Source: Trochalopteron elliotii | Taxonomy: Eukaryota; Chordata; Aves; Passeriformes; Leiothrichidae | Direction: 5' to 3' | NCBI GenBank assembly: GCA_024734555.1 | Contig: JANPWX010000333.1 | Span: 124,001-188,000 of the forward strand | DNA length: 64,000 bases | In this document: one piece after another, positions 12,928 through 26,589 of the stretch | Layout of the letters: every line of letters starts with the position of its first letter | How positions within the stretch are numbered: position 1 is the first letter of the stretch | Notes under the pieces: model-generated | What the model was told of the DNA's origin: nothing | What the model saw: only the letters and a program-made list of their open reading frames with translations | The model's database searches: none | Position numbers and translations under genes: made by a program

Positions 12928-14369
12928 TTCCTCAAACAGAACTTTGGAAGCTGTACATGTGTTTCTCACCAGCAATGACAGCCATTACCAAGCCAAAGTT
13001 CTTGGTAATTAGCTTTTATTAGCAAAATGACAGAAGTCCAAACCAGAGATCCCTTAAAACTCCTGGCAGCACCTAATAGTACAGATCTGGATCAAACTTA
13101 GTTGCAACTCTCTTGATTCACAATTACCCAAATTCCAACTTAGACTGTACCTAGTTCTGGAAAATAATTTAACCCTATACTGAAACCTAGTAGTAGTGAA
13201 ATTATTACCTGTAGCTTGCTTTTTGTTAAAAAGAATTAATTAAAATTTGCTAGCTTAAAGTCAGAAACTTCATTTTCTTTCCACCGACTGTACTTGGATG
13301 GGTCCAATTTATCTATTCAGAACTTGAATAAATCAAGTTTACACATTGCTCTATTTGCATAATTCCAATCAACCAGTGGTTGAAAAGAGGTGCTGCATGA
13401 AAGTCTGTGGCCTTCCTACCTAAGCTTGTTATGCCTCGAAATAGCACTCAGCTACTCCTCTAATCACTTAGATTTTTTCTGTCAAGCTGTATTAGTCTCT
13501 GTTCAGGTTCCACTGGATTTAAGGTTCTCTTTCTTGGAGTTTGCTTAATTGTATAAATGGAATTTCCTTCCTCTTGCAGAGCCTTTGGAGAATACTCCAC
13601 ACCTTCAGTCTCAGCACAAAGCAGCCCAGTCCCCAAGTGATACGTATTTTATTACTTCTCCGACTGCAATTCTCTGCTTTTACTATTTACAAAAAATTTT
13701 CTATTTTCCCTTTCATCACTGAGCCCATCCACACCTCTGATGTGAGGCAAACATTTCTTTTGAAAATGAGTAATTTGTACAAATGAGGTGTTTTTCATGC
13801 CCATGTATTTTTTCCCTGTGACCCTGCAGCAGCACCTTGGAGAGCTCCAGGGATGTTGTGCCTTTCACGAGCCCACGGCATCTCCTTGTAGCTCTGAAGG
13901 CATTTGGAGTGTTTTTGTTGCCCTCTTTAGGCCAAGAGAAACTCAGTCCATTGTGCCTGGAGTTGAGCTGTGAAATCATCACCCTTGGGCAGCACTGTGT
14001 GCCTACACCAACATTTCAGACACGTAACTCTGGTGTGACTATAGGGAAAAAAAGGGTCTTTTCCCAGCTGTGCCAAAATTGTCAAACTCTTTTCCAATTT
14101 CTCGTAATAAGTGGTCTCTGCTATTTCATTTTAATGTGCACAATTTATGGTATCTTGAATTTTTTTTCTTGTTTTATACATTGGCCCCAGTAAATTAGGT
14201 GGCAACATTAGGTTTTAGATATTATATCCAGCGTAGATGAACAATGGAAAAAAAGAAAATAACCTAGAAAAGAGAACACATGGAATTAATTCTTTGAAAG
14301 TCCACAGACTCAGCATTTCAAAGATGTATGAAATTTCTCCTTTTTTATAGTCATTCCATTGTCTCAAAG

Positions 14370-14482
14370 ATTTTTAAGGTCAGAAAGTGCCTCTAGAATT
14401 CCATTCTCTTGTGTAGCAAAGGTCACAGGATTTCATCCAGCTGTTTCAGTGCTGAGCCTTGTAAACTCTGTTGAATAAGCAT
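14370..14482 (+). mobile_element. Worn CR1-like LINE fragment (3' region)
   Basis: The stretch follows, segment by segment, a CR1 3'-region sequence common in turtles, crocodilians and birds as I remember it: an opening TTTTAAGGTCAGAAAGTGCC, then CTCTTGTGTAGCAAAGGTCAC, AGGATTTCATCCAGCTG and CTCTGTTGAATAAGCATGT. Divergence looks high, near a quarter to a third of positions. No reverse transcriptase or endonuclease coding sequence is attached. The identification rests on memory of the family and not on an alignment; the orientation of the element is uncertain. Confidence 0.5.
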
Positions 14483-17400
14483 GTTTACTGAGGCAGAAGT
14501 CAATGAACTGAAGAAATGAACTTGGCCTGCCCCTCTCAACCTGGCAAATCCCTTCTGTCCTGTTCCATTTTTTATTCAAAATGCCAATCTTTTTATGTAG
14601 AAAAGTATTTAAATAGAGAGAGATGACGTCACTTCTTTGGAAGTACAATCCAATGGTTTCTTTATGGAGAAGGAAATACATTTGATGTAATCCTCTGAAT
14701 ACAGATGTGCTCACACACATTTATCTCAGGCTGCTTTCTCAACTTGCAAAAGTGTCCCCGAGAAAAAACAGTGTTAGTTCTGCAAACATCTGTAATCCCT
14801 CCTTCATGATCATCTCTACATCTATAAAGATTTCAGTTTAGACAGTAGTTTCTGAAGCGAGAAACTTTATAAAAGCATTATAGATCAAATTTACAGGATG
14901 GAGGAAATTCTAACTTACATTTTCTTTTTAGTTATGGAAGTTTTACTTTGTATGTGTGGTCTGGGCTTATTTGTATAATTTTCTGGGAACAAAACTTTGG
15001 TAAACTCCCTAGGATAGAGGCTGTCTAGAGAGGACTGTCTCTGGAATGGGCGGCAGTGAAGACCAGACCATTCCATGAACTCACAGGCTCAGTTCAGCTA
15101 ATGCTGGAAAAGCTGACATCAAGGCTCAGCACTATTAAAAACAAAAAATTCTTCTCTTGTGTTAAGCATAAAACCTTGTTAAAAATAAGATTTTCCATGT
15201 CTTAATTGTAATACAGAAAGTATCTTTTTATTCTTCCTATGCTTGAGATAGCAAGGTAATTTCAGAACCGAAACTGATTGTCTCAGGCACTCATGACTCA
15301 AATATTTAATCTAAAGGGTAAAATTCCCAGAGTACTTCTCTCATCATTCCTCGGTTCTGTAGAGAATAAAAGCTTCAACTTTATATGATGTGATATTATT
15401 TCCATTATTGGTATTATGCTGGAGGCAAATATTCTTCAAAAAGCAAAATCCACTTCCCCAGCTCTCAGCGAGTTGTGCACCACAAAGGCCCCATCCCTCC
15501 TTTGCACTGTGTGCTGGAGATGCCTTGTAATCTGCTGAGAATTTAATCACAATTATTTTACTTCTTGTAGTGAAGAGCCTTTAAGATGTAATATAAAATA
15601 TTCATCTGAAATCTGATGTCTCCAGATTTCAGGGGTGATTTAGGACTGAAGGATGAATTTTCCAGCTAGCTGAAGATTTTAAGTAGTAGTGCCTCTATTT
15701 ATCTGCATCAGTGTCCCTCTGTACATGGGTGTGCAAGGGCTTCCTTTGGTATCTCTTTCATTTAATGTTCTAATACATGAAAAAGGCTGGGATGAGTATT
15801 ATCTTTCTCCTAAGTAATTCATACATTTTTAGAGCCCTGCCTCAAGAAATGAAAATAAAAGTAAGCATTTGCCTATATGGTAAGCAAAGACAAGGAATTA
15901 ATTTGTTCCCATAACCCCTCAAATTCTTTATGTCCTCAATAATGCCTCCAAGATTTTCACACAGTTTTAATCCAATTGCTCCCATATGAAAGTGGTAAGA
16001 GCTGCTAAATAGGAACTTGTAAAGAGCTTGCAGTCTAATATGACAAAATGTAAAATATGCTGGGATTGCAAACACTGGGTAATATAATGCACTTTATCTG
16101 TAATCCAGAATAATAATCTCTTAAGAATATCAGACAAATTCTTCATGTCTCTTTTAGTTCTCTACTGAGCAGAAATGCCATTGACTTTATCATCTTAGTG
16201 AGGCTGCAGGATTTTATCCACCCTGTCTGATAGCATAACAACATGAATATGGATCACTTTTTTATTATAATACAAGGAAATATGCCTTGTAATTATTCAT
16301 AATGAGGCCTGTAAGGCTGAGAGCTGTGTGTGTGTCTGCTCCTCAGCCACAGGCATGCAGGCAGGAGATGGATGCAATTTCTCTGCTATCAATCATGAAC
16401 ATCAAAGGAGATGGTGGGGGAGATTTTTTCCTGCAGCTGCACAAAGCAGTGCTGCTTCTACACAGGGAACTTGTGCAAATATGTGTTTTCTTGGGGGAAA
16501 GAGTGAGGACTGAGTATAAGTACATGAGAATTCAGGGATGCATGGGTGGTAATTGTATAACAGTACACACGTGGAGCAGCGAGATCAAAGATTGGACTGA
16601 AATACTGAAGCAGAGAAAGTCTCTGCATGGCTGAAAATGATTACTTTCTCTATCCAAAATATCTTTGAAAAGCGTTGTTTCCTGCATGTGGATGTCATAG
16701 CCAATTTGTAGATGACACAGTTGGGCTTTGATCAAACAGAGAAGCAAGAGAACTGAAGACCAAGAATAAGCAATCATGACTCAGGACTGTGCAACAGACT
16801 GAGAAAAGAAAAATCACAACCTGTGCCAAGAGTGCAAGTATTAATGTGTGTTTAGTCTGAATTTTCCATGGCATCCAAACCAGGAAAATAAGAAGATATT
16901 TACGAGTTTGGATATTTAAGAGTTGTACAAATATATTCCTGTCTTGTCCAGGAAAGTGGGATTCATTTCACAGTGGTTTGAAGGTTAACATACAAAAGTT
17001 TACACCTGAGTTCAAATATCCCTCTGAAGGGAAAAGCTTTGCATGATCTAATGCACAGAATGCTGCAGCCAGGCAGCAGATGCCCCAAAATATTGATAAA
17101 GCAATGTAGATAACACGTGACAACCAAATAAGGTGCCTAAGTTTTATTTATATTGACACATTAAGACAAAGGCCTAAAAGACACCAATAAATAAGAGAAA
17201 CACCAAATAGTGTTAGAAAAGGGAACTGTTTTTCAGATGATGCATTTAGTTTATGGCAATGTTAGTTTTAGGAACCAGATTTTAAAATATTAAACCAGAT
17301 CAAACAAGTAGACAGATCAAGCAATAATAGCTGTGATGGTCCACATTAGTTATGTTTTCATTCCAGGATTCTAATTTTGGTATTTTCAAAGAGTAGAAAA

Positions 17401-20012
17401 CAGAAAAATAATGCAATAATTTATTTGCTCTGATTAAGTTAATTACCACAATAAATCAGTTCTACTGTCTGGATGTAGGATCAGGATTCCTTGGGTGAAC
17501 TGGGGTTGTCACCAAAATGTGATATTTCATTGTAGAAAATGATCTGTATATGTATTTTTTTAACCTAACTTGCAAATAGCTAGTAAATGTCAGAACATGC
17601 CAGATGACATTAAGAAACTTACTCAGGCAAAGATGGTTTAAAACACTTACTGAGTGCCTGTGGTGGTTTTAGTTGGAGAGTAGAAGACATCACTCACTTT
17701 CCTCTTGTATTCTAAAAATAACAGCAGGTAAAGGCAGAGCAGTTGTGGGAATGTACCTCCAGCTATCTGCTAACTGCACAAATCTTTCAAGATAGTTAGA
17801 GACTCCTGAGGAAAACACAGCAGAATTTTAAATTCTGAGCAAGCTGAACTTTTATGGGTATATATGTTTAAGAATGAGTATGTGCTTATACACATGCACA
17901 GAGATTTTGGAGGTATTCACTCTGAGTATGTGCAAATACATCCTTAACTGACATTATAATCTCCATTTAAGTACAGCATATGCTCTGCTTCAAAGTCAAT
18001 TCACAGCATTTCTCTCATTCTCCTTTATTTGCCTTTTCCAAAGTATGTTGTAGGAGTGAAGTCATACTCAGTCTCTGATTTTATAAAGGAAAATAGATAA
18101 TATAATTTAACATTAATTGATAACCCTTTTTTTATCTATTACTTGGTCTTTTGAGCAAACATAATACTGCCTACTGCTGCATGAAAGTCATAATGATAGT
18201 TGCTGTTTGGTGACTGGAAATGGGTTTCCTCAGCTTTAGAAGAGCTGGGATTTTTGTTACTATTTAGATAAGTTTTTATTTTACTTATTTATAGGTATTT
18301 TAGTTTGCATTTATAGCAGCTACTTGTTGCATTATCTGGATTTTGTAGGGACAAGGACTGTAGAAAACATCAGACTCAGGAGCAATTGTAGAATAGTGCA
18401 AAGATTGAAAAAGAATTAGAGGAACAGCAAGAAAACAGCAAATAAGTAATATGAGGCATAGTCAGCAAATGGGATTGCCACCCATGATGAGGAGAATGAT
18501 ATCCTAATGTTGTGTCCATCTGGGGGGGAACAAACCCCAGAAAACACCACCACCAAAAAAACCCAACCACAAACAAAAGGGGCTCATTCTGATTTTATTT
18601 GGTGAATAGACTCTACAGTGGTTGACACCCTGGAAATGATACTGATGAATGAAAAATACCCAATTGGTGACATTACAGGATAACATGATGAAGTTCCTGG
18701 GGATGGGGCTGTGTTAGTTATGTCAGTGTTGCCATTAAGAATCTCTATATTTTGGTGGAGAGACATCACCTCTTTCCCCCCTGAACCTTTTCAGAAGGCA
18801 TTTACAGGGAGTTTTTGGGGATTGGGCAGCAGTGGATTTGTCTGGCTTGGAAGTAGCTCACCCCTAATGGAAAACACAAAGAGCTAAAGAGGTCCCACCC
18901 CGGCAGGAAAAGGTCCTGCAGGGACCTGTGAAGTTTGTAGGAACCTTCCAGGTGATGCAGGGCCTCCCTTGAGGAGGCAGAGCTCTTCATCCGGGCTGAA
19001 AATAAATGGGTGAGCCCTGCCAGAGGTTCTTGTTTCTCCTAGTTACAATATAATGATGCCTTTACTCTAACAGAGTATTTTTAGGCATGTTCTACATGAG
19101 CTTTAAAAGTCAATTCCTAGACTGACAAGCAGTGAAAACAACTAAAAAAAATAAAGTTTTTAAAACATTTTGCATTACTGTCCAACTCTTGAAATGAAAA
19201 AAAAAAAGGGGTAAATCTGTCATCCAAGCTAAGCACAGGAATCCAAGAATCAAATACTTTCCAAAACTGTTTCCTTTCCAAAATAAAACAAGCTGCCAAG
19301 TAACTTCCAGCTATTCTTAACTGTAGCAATAACCTTTCTCAAATAAATTGATGCCCTATTGTTTATTAACTCATACAAGTAGAAAATTGTCTCCAGCCAG
19401 CCAAAGACCCTCTCCTTGAAGAAAATATATTGAATTTAAGCATAGAACAGGGATTTTCTTGGCACTATCTTGTCCACAATAGATCACTAGGAAGAGGTGA
19501 TACAGCTGTTCATAAGGCAGTTAGTGTTGGGTTAGTGTGGTATCCACACTGCTAAAAGTGCTTTTACCAAGGAATTACCACCACTTGTAGCCTTTGGAGA
19601 TGTGATGGACTTCTTTGTGTAGGGATGAGTGCAATTCTACAATGTGAACCCTAGACGTTTACATAACATTGTTTCTAATGAAAATCAGGTGTAGGGAGTT
19701 TAAGGTGAAATGTTTCATGATGTGTTACTCCAAGAAACCTTTGGAATTATAGTTGTGTAATTTTGTCCAAATACATAAATAGATCCTGTAGGACCATGGG
19801 GTTTCAACATTTTATACCTGATGCTTATGAATTTTCTCAGGAAAACCACACAACACCGGCCTTTATTAGAGTAGGTTTTTGGTCTGGATCCCTTCCACAG
19901 TGACGTGGTGTTGCTGTGTTCCTTTGAACATTTAATTTCATCCTTTGTTTCTCTTCTTTGAACAATTTTGCTGGAAAATGTAAATAAACCTACCTAACCC
20001 TGGCAGTTAACA
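14483..20012. other. Non-coding DNA, no gene seen
   Basis: AT-rich, with no open frame above about 110 codons and no recognised repeat. A small perfect dyad (TACAAGG at 16271-16277, CCTTGTA at 16285-16291) lies in 16200-16320, a stretch with the texture of a conserved non-coding element. Confidence 0.6.
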
Positions 20013-20073
20013 CACACAGAAAGATATTTCTGTGTGACAAAATTAACTAAGAAACACCCAGATTTCTGGGTGT
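20013..20073. repeat. Pair of perfect hairpins
   Basis: Hairpin 1: stem 20013-20022 with 20027-20036, 10 perfect base pairs around a GATA loop. Hairpin 2: stem 20054-20062 with 20065-20073, 9 perfect base pairs around a TT loop. They are 17 nt apart. Their left arms resemble each other (CACACAGAAA and ACACCCAGA). No T-run follows that would suggest a terminator, and no known RNA family is recognised. Confidence 0.8.
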
Positions 20074-22462
20074 GTGGTGGATAAACTTCAGAGACTTTTC
20101 GATGATGTTCTAGTAATTGAACCATTTACAGCACAGATCAAGGGGGAAAGGAACCAGTCCACAAATGAACTTTTAAATTGCACTCTTCCTTTTTTGTTAA
20201 GAGGCTGGAATCCCTCACCATAGGCTAGAGATCAGCTGCACGGATAAAATGAAGGCAGTTCAATTTCATGCAGTCCCCATCCAAAAACAAAGCAGTTTTC
20301 AGTTTGGATAATGAAACAGATGGAGTGAAATCCTGGACACATTTGCCAATTTCTTCTGTGGGACCAGGATTTTGCCTTTAGATTCTATGTGGCAGGGACA
20401 GGGACCAAATCTACTGTCAACTTTTGCACTCTGAGCTGTCCTTATGAGATGGGTTTCTTTTCAGCTGTTTTAATTCCTGAAAAGCTTCTTAGAAAAGTAC
20501 TTTAGTGGATTTTGTTACATACTCAGAATAGCTGTGGAAAGTGAGCCAGAGACAGAAATGTCTATTTAATTCAAATTCCTGATGCTCCAGCGTTTATACT
20601 TCAGCTTTACTTTTTTGCTCAGTTCTACTTCTCTATGTTATTACGATCTCATTAGTTAATTATTGTTATTGATTCTACTGTATTATCAAAGAGAAAACTT
20701 TTCTCTTTTGCTTTCTCTGTGAATTATGTTTAGATATGCAATAATTACTTTGATAATAGTAGGCATAAGGATGAAGAAATCCCTCCTCCCTCCATCTGCA
20801 ACCCTTAGCCTGAGATGGAGAGGCCAAAGCTGGGTTGAGTTGCAGGTGTTTATTGGTGTTGCTGTTAAACTGGTGTGGGTGTGACCCTCTGCAACCCAAA
20901 GAAAAATGACAGTGGACAGAAGCTTTTCTGTGAAAAAAATCCAGGTATAAGGTCATTAACCTGTCACCATGTTTGGGAAAGGGAAGCAACATCTGTTATC
21001 TACAGTGTAAAGTTTTAAAAGCTGTACACAAGTGTGATAGTGTTCTGCCTTTTCTCCAGTTGCTCTTTGGTGATTGGCACCAAGGATCAGGCAGTGTGGT
21101 AGAAAGACCTTGACACATCCTTTAGTGACTTCCAACACCTCGCAGGCATGGCTGGCATTCATGGAAATTGGCTTTCCATGAATAAAACTGAAACACTTCC
21201 ACAGAAACCACCTGACATCCAGTGTCTGCCCTGCACCACCTCAGCTGTGACACACAGCCTTCCAGCAGCAGCCCCAATTCACAGCTCTGTCTGAAATACT
21301 GTCACTCTGGCAATTAAGTTTGCAAAGCTCATGGCAGCAGTAGTAAAACACAAAGTCTGCAGTACATAGGGTTTAATGTTACTGAGCAAAATTCTTAAGA
21401 GTAGCCTAGTGGAATTAGAGATGTGCAGGCAAGTTTGTGCATACATTTAATGAACTGGGTTAAAAATATATGAAAGGTATTTTAATGATTGGAAAAAAAT
21501 GTACCACTCATCTGTAATGAATGATTTTCTGTAATAGGCTCTGTGCCCATAACATGGAAAACTCTTTACATCTGCACACAGACCAAGGTCTGGCATGCTC
21601 AGCACAGACTGTTGCAGACATGGATGGTTGCTGATGTGCCCAATTGCCCACCCTGTGCATGTGCATCCAGAATTTTTACAGGCTGATGTGCACAGCCACT
21701 GCTAAAAAGTGCATGTAGTTCATGGCCCTTGCTGTAATATGAAATTCTCTCTCACTGCATGCAAACCAATATTAAAATTGAAACCTCCTTTTCTTTAGGG
21801 AGCCAAGACAAAGTAATCTTAAATAATGCTTGTGTAATAGTGTGTGTGCAAGTGAGGATGTGTGTGCAAATAATGGAATTGCCATCAGTGATGCCTTTAG
21901 GGTGCTCACACTCTTTTTAAAGCACTTCCAAAGGTGTGCAGAAATATTTTTTACAGTTATATCTTATTTTTAATGTTAATTAATTAATACAAAAATAATA
22001 TTTACCACAAATTAGATCTGCTAAAAGCTTGGGCAATGATCTGACACCTATGGAGAAGTATGGAATAAAAGATTTTTATGAAGCACATGTAAAGACTAGA
22101 CTTAGACAGACTGATACACTCTTGGGTGATAAAGAACATACCAAAGACTCTCACAGGGATTAAAAAGCTGCACGAAAACTAGGTGAAAGGGTAGTGTAAG
22201 GGCAGATGATCTGAAATAAGTTGATTAAAGCAGGAAAAACAAATGTTTACACAGAAAGAAAATCACGAAGGATAATTTTAGCCTTGGGGCATTATTCATG
22301 CTCCCTTTGTATTCAATGGAGGGAGACGTGCATTTAAAGGGCCATTTACAGGATCCTGTCTGGGCCACTGGCAGTCCTGGTGGATGTCCCTCAGTACAGG
22401 GCTCTAATTACATCCTAACCACTGGATCCAAAGACCCAATTCCTTCTTCTGAGCAGAACATC

Positions 22463-22512
22463 TGGTTCACAACATTGTGAATTGAATCCATGAAGTGGTT
22501 CACAACACTGTG
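22463..22512 (+). repeat. 17-bp direct repeat, period 33
   Basis: TGGTTCACAACATTGTG (22463-22479) recurs as TGGTTCACAACACTGTG (22496-22512) with one difference. The sequence between the copies does not repeat clearly, so this is a partial, decayed tandem duplication. Confidence 0.7.
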
Positions 22513-24710
22513 CTCTAAAAATGAATAATGGATCCGTGAGGGATCTCCTAAATGACGAACGAGGGGAGGTGATGTTGTCAGGATGTAAAGGCAGAGAGAC
22601 AAGAGCACCCAGGGGAACGTGTGCTGAATGGCTCCTGGGGGTGAGTAGAGACTGCAGAACAGCATCAAAGGAGCTCAGGCCCAAGAGGATAGGGAGAAAA
22701 TGGAGAATGATTTGAAAGCAGAGCTGGAGTAGTCCCAGGGGTGAGCCACCTCCTGCCCTTGGAGTGGTGGGGGAAAATCACCCATCTGGTGAAGCTGCAG
22801 AGGGTGATTTATTATGAAAACTTTGGTTATTGGGGAAAAAAAAACAATGTCAGGGTGAAATAGGTGTGCCCAGACTGGTGACTACTGAAATGCTTGCTCC
22901 AGCACACCAGGATAAAAATGGGAAATACTGTCTTGAATACTGAGCTCTTGAATGTCGTTGTGAGTGTTTGAGATGTGTCAACTGACAGATTCACATTGCC
23001 CCTTCTATCATCAATTTCAAAGCATCAGTGAAATCTAAAATAGAAGCCACATGATATGTTTGAGACATGAGGAAATAGCTTTATATGAGCAAAAATTGTC
23101 ATGTAGGTGACCATACACAATAGAGAAACATCCCTGAAGGCGTACAAAATGGAATGCAGAATAACTCTTATGTTTGCAGTCCTTTTGATGAATGAATGCA
23201 GATACCCAAGAAATTTGTAAAATTGATGCAGGGAACCAGGTTTAAAATATTTAATAATACAGTGTATAATGTATGTGAAAGGTATGGCACACCAACAGTA
23301 ATAGGGACATGTAATAATACGTGTATTTTTTGGATCATTTGAACATTATGAGTGTCTCTAGGATTAAAAAAGCTCCCAAAGGATGAGGAGCTGCTATTTC
23401 CCCAGAAAATAAGTGTGTAGGTAGCCTCTATTGCAGTTGTCCCATTTATGGGCTCCATTACTGTTCCTTTGAAGCCCCTTGTGTTTCATCTGTCACAGGG
23501 AGTGCAGAGGAGATGATGGACAATTGTTCTGATCTAGTTTGGCAGTATTTGTGTTCCAGGTTTGTACATGTTTAAGGGCCATTTAGCAGTGAATCTGGGA
23601 CACTCAGAAATCTGAGGCTTTCTCAGGCACGTGGGAGATTCATCCTTAGCTTGAAGCCCAAGAACAAAGAAGTTTTGGGGAAGGTGTGACTGGCAGCAGA
23701 AATCAAAGGGCTGGGGGATGTGCATGATAACTTTGACATTTCCTGCCTTGTTCTGTCCTGTAGCAGTGACTCTGGACAAGGCTCCTCGAGGCAGGCTGTC
23801 AGATGGTGAAGAAATAAATAAAAGTTTAGGGTGTGCTTGTGATGGCATTTCATGGCACGGGTTGGGGAAGGAACGTTAAAGCTGATGTGATTTGAATATA
23901 AAGAGAATACAGGAGATGGAGATTTTCCCTGGATAAGAGAGGGGAAAAAAATGGAATTGCAAGACCTGCAAAGGGATGTGAAAGTCCCAATATATGATTT
24001 ATGTTAGGAATACGTGTCCTAAATAGCTTGGTGATACTTTACAGTGGGTTACTATTTTCAGATGATTAGAAGAATGACCTCTGGGACATTGGTACCATCT
24101 CTGGGAATTTAAAAACAACCATAATGGGTCAGGTCAGGAATCCAATCTTGTTTCCAGTAGCGGTTGCAGCACATGCTAAGGCAGAGCACAGGAGTGATAA
24201 ACCAACAAGGAGAATTTCCCTCTAGACCTTTCCAGTTTTCAGCAGTTTGTGATGCAGGGATTGTGTTTAATAACCCCTAAAAGAATTTGCTTTTCTAAGT
24301 GCTTTGTGAGCTCATGGAAAACTTTCAGCTCGTGTGCCTTGTGTGAGATTTTTACATTATTTTTTTGAACCTTCAACTTCATGTTCTGTCTTAACTTCTG
24401 GATTTAACACTGGAAAACACAGTGAAAATTTGTATTTTCCTGACATCTCTCAGTACCCTCATCACTCCAACCACCTCTCCTGTTCATCACTTCCAATAAT
24501 ATTAATCAGAAAGTCACTCTTACGTTGGTTAGAAACATTGGAAATTTTTTCTTAACTGACATTAGTTCGCTACCATATTAATTTTTTTTACTGTTGGGTA
24601 TCAATGAGTTGCTGTTGACTTTTTTTTGTCCTCTTCTATTAATTTTATATTGCTATTTTACTGAGTTCTGTTAACAGGTATTTATTGGCTTCATTATTGT
24701 TTTGCTTTGC

Positions 24711-24723
24711 TTTTTTTTTTTTT
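24711..24723 (+). repeat. T13 homopolymer
   Basis: It follows a TTTTGCTTTGC stretch inside a T-rich region (24560-24730). Low-complexity DNA only. Confidence 0.9.
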
Positions 24724-26404
24724 AATTTGACAGCCAAAACTATGGGGAGGGATGGGGTGCTTAGCTTAAACCTAAATTTAATCTAAATGTCTGCCTTGAA
24801 TCTAAATTTCTCCTTGAAGTTTCAGTGCAGTTTGCACTTATCTTTTTTTCTGTGCTTTGTTCTGATGCCCAAGTGCTTCCTCTCCCTGTCCTGAGGATCA
24901 GAAGCAAAGGCATAAACCCATGAGCAGTTGACTGGAAAGCTGTATGTCAGAAACTGGCCAGAGGGAGCAGAGCCACCATCAGCCCATCGTGCTGACAACC
25001 AGCTGATGAAATTCACAGCACTTTAAAAAGAATTTCTCACTGAGAGAGGGTCAGTGAGTGAGCAACAACAGCTGAAAGCTTGTTTGTCTTGGGCATTGAT
25101 GAGTGCATATTTTCAACCTTCTGAAATATCATCCCATTTGAAGCAGCCACAGTCAGGAATTTATTTAGGACACAAAATGTGGTTGAATCCTGGAAGAAAA
25201 CTAACAGAGACAACAGCTTTGTGCAATATCTTTTGTTTGTATAATTAATGTTCAACATTAACTGCTCACTGGGCTGACACATCCATGGTACCAGCAAAGT
25301 AAATTCATTCAAATGCAAACAGTTTCTCTTGGATTGTTTCTGGAGTTATATGGTACATTTGTTCAGCTCCCTGGTAATAATTTAAAAGCTAATTAGTTTG
25401 CAAAGTAAACAGATATGCAAATATACATCAAGAAGTTCCAGTTTGTTGTCTCTGACGTTTTGGGTTGAAAAAGCCCAAGAAGAGAGAACCATGACTTCAC
25501 TGAATTACCGACACTGCTGTGGTTTCTATTTCCTGTTGATACATTCTTTATCCAGACTCATTTTAAAATAATTGAAACCCGTACTTTAAATTGTGCAAAT
25601 TTTCAGCTGAAACAAGTCAACAAAACAGGGATAGTGGGGAGGAGCCCACAAGTGCCCAGGTGGGATATTAATGCACAAAGATAACAGACCCCTCACTCAA
25701 TTTACCCACATCAGCCAGGGATGACAGGCCTGAGACTGCTGTAGTGAAAACAGGAATGAACAAAGCAGGAGAGGAGAATGGGAAACCTGTGGCAGCTGTG
25801 TCTTGTTGTGCCTCTTCCCAGCCCAGCTTGTGCTGGCACATCTTGGGGTCCAGGATTCCCCCCCTGGCTCTGTCTCTGCTGCAGCTCCTGACCAGGAGCT
25901 CCAACGGTACAACCCAAGCTCTCCTTTCTGCTCCTCACACCCTTATCCCAGCTGTGATGGGCAGGTACAGGAATTTGCTCTTCAGTAGCTGTTGGTTACC
26001 CCAAATATCTCAGTATTCAACTGCCATCAAAATATCTGCACTCAAGTGCTCTCCCCAGTTTTGCCTGGGTGCAGGAGACTACAAGCTCAGCTTTGCTCCC
26101 TGCAGGTCTTCATCAGGATTTGGGAATATCAGGGTTGTTTCTGGATGCCACAATACCACATCTGGTATTCAATGAGGCTGCTCCCTGGGCATAACCAATG
26201 AGCAGGAGGACAAAGTTAAGAAACTTAGATCTAGCCAGGAACTTGGACCTTTTTCATGATAAAACTATACACTTGACACTTAGCTATAGACTCAACAATG
26301 TCCAATAACTTAGCAAAGGTAGTAATTAGTGGTGAATAATAACAATAACAATAATAATAATAATAATAATAATAATTCATTACCCTGACAAGGTTAATAA
26401 TTAT

Positions 26405-26490
26405 TATTATTAAATCTTTATTATTAAAATATTATTATTAAATATTTATTATTAAAATATTATTATTAAATATTTATTATTAAATAGTAT
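26405..26490. repeat. AT-only tandem repeat in the hairpin loop
   Basis: Units built from TTATTATTAAA and TATTTATTATTAAAA alternate about three times with a period near 30 bp. They fill the spacer of the foldback locus. The sequence is nearly free of G and C and probably arose by slippage of the flanking ATT array. Confidence 0.8.
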
Positions 26491-26542
26491 TATTATTAAC
26501 AACCTTGTCAGGGCAATGAATTATTATTATTATTATTATTAT

Positions 26543-26543
<1 letters not shown>

Positions 26544-26589
<46 letters not shown>
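26544..26589 (+). repeat. (ACT)15 microsatellite nested in an ATT array
   Basis: About 15 uninterrupted ACT units are bordered on both sides by ATT units. The simplest history is one T-to-C change inside the ATT array followed by expansion of the variant unit. The uninterrupted run suggests it is recent and likely to be polymorphic. Confidence 0.95.

Larger units (their letters stand above)
10254..14369. other. Non-coding DNA between the candidate exon and the CR1-like fragment
   Basis: No gene is recognised. A good pyrimidine-rich acceptor (TTCCTTCCTCTTGCAG, AG at 13578-13579) is followed by an open frame of about 45 codons, but no donor of quality follows, so it is not called as an exon. 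The MIR/L2-like fragment at 12.4 kb and small repeats at 11.8 and 12.9 kb are listed separately. Confidence 0.6.
20074..26340. other. Non-coding DNA, no gene seen
   Basis: Mixed composition. The longest open frame is 143 codons (25744-26175, plus strand), Ser/Leu/Cys-rich, overlapped by open frames on both strands and without a recognised domain. A T-rich low-complexity zone spans 24560-24730. Confidence 0.6.

Noticed and set aside
25744..26175. 143-codon open frame on the plus strand
   Set aside because: Five other frames are open over the same GC-richer patch, which points to composition and not to selection for coding.
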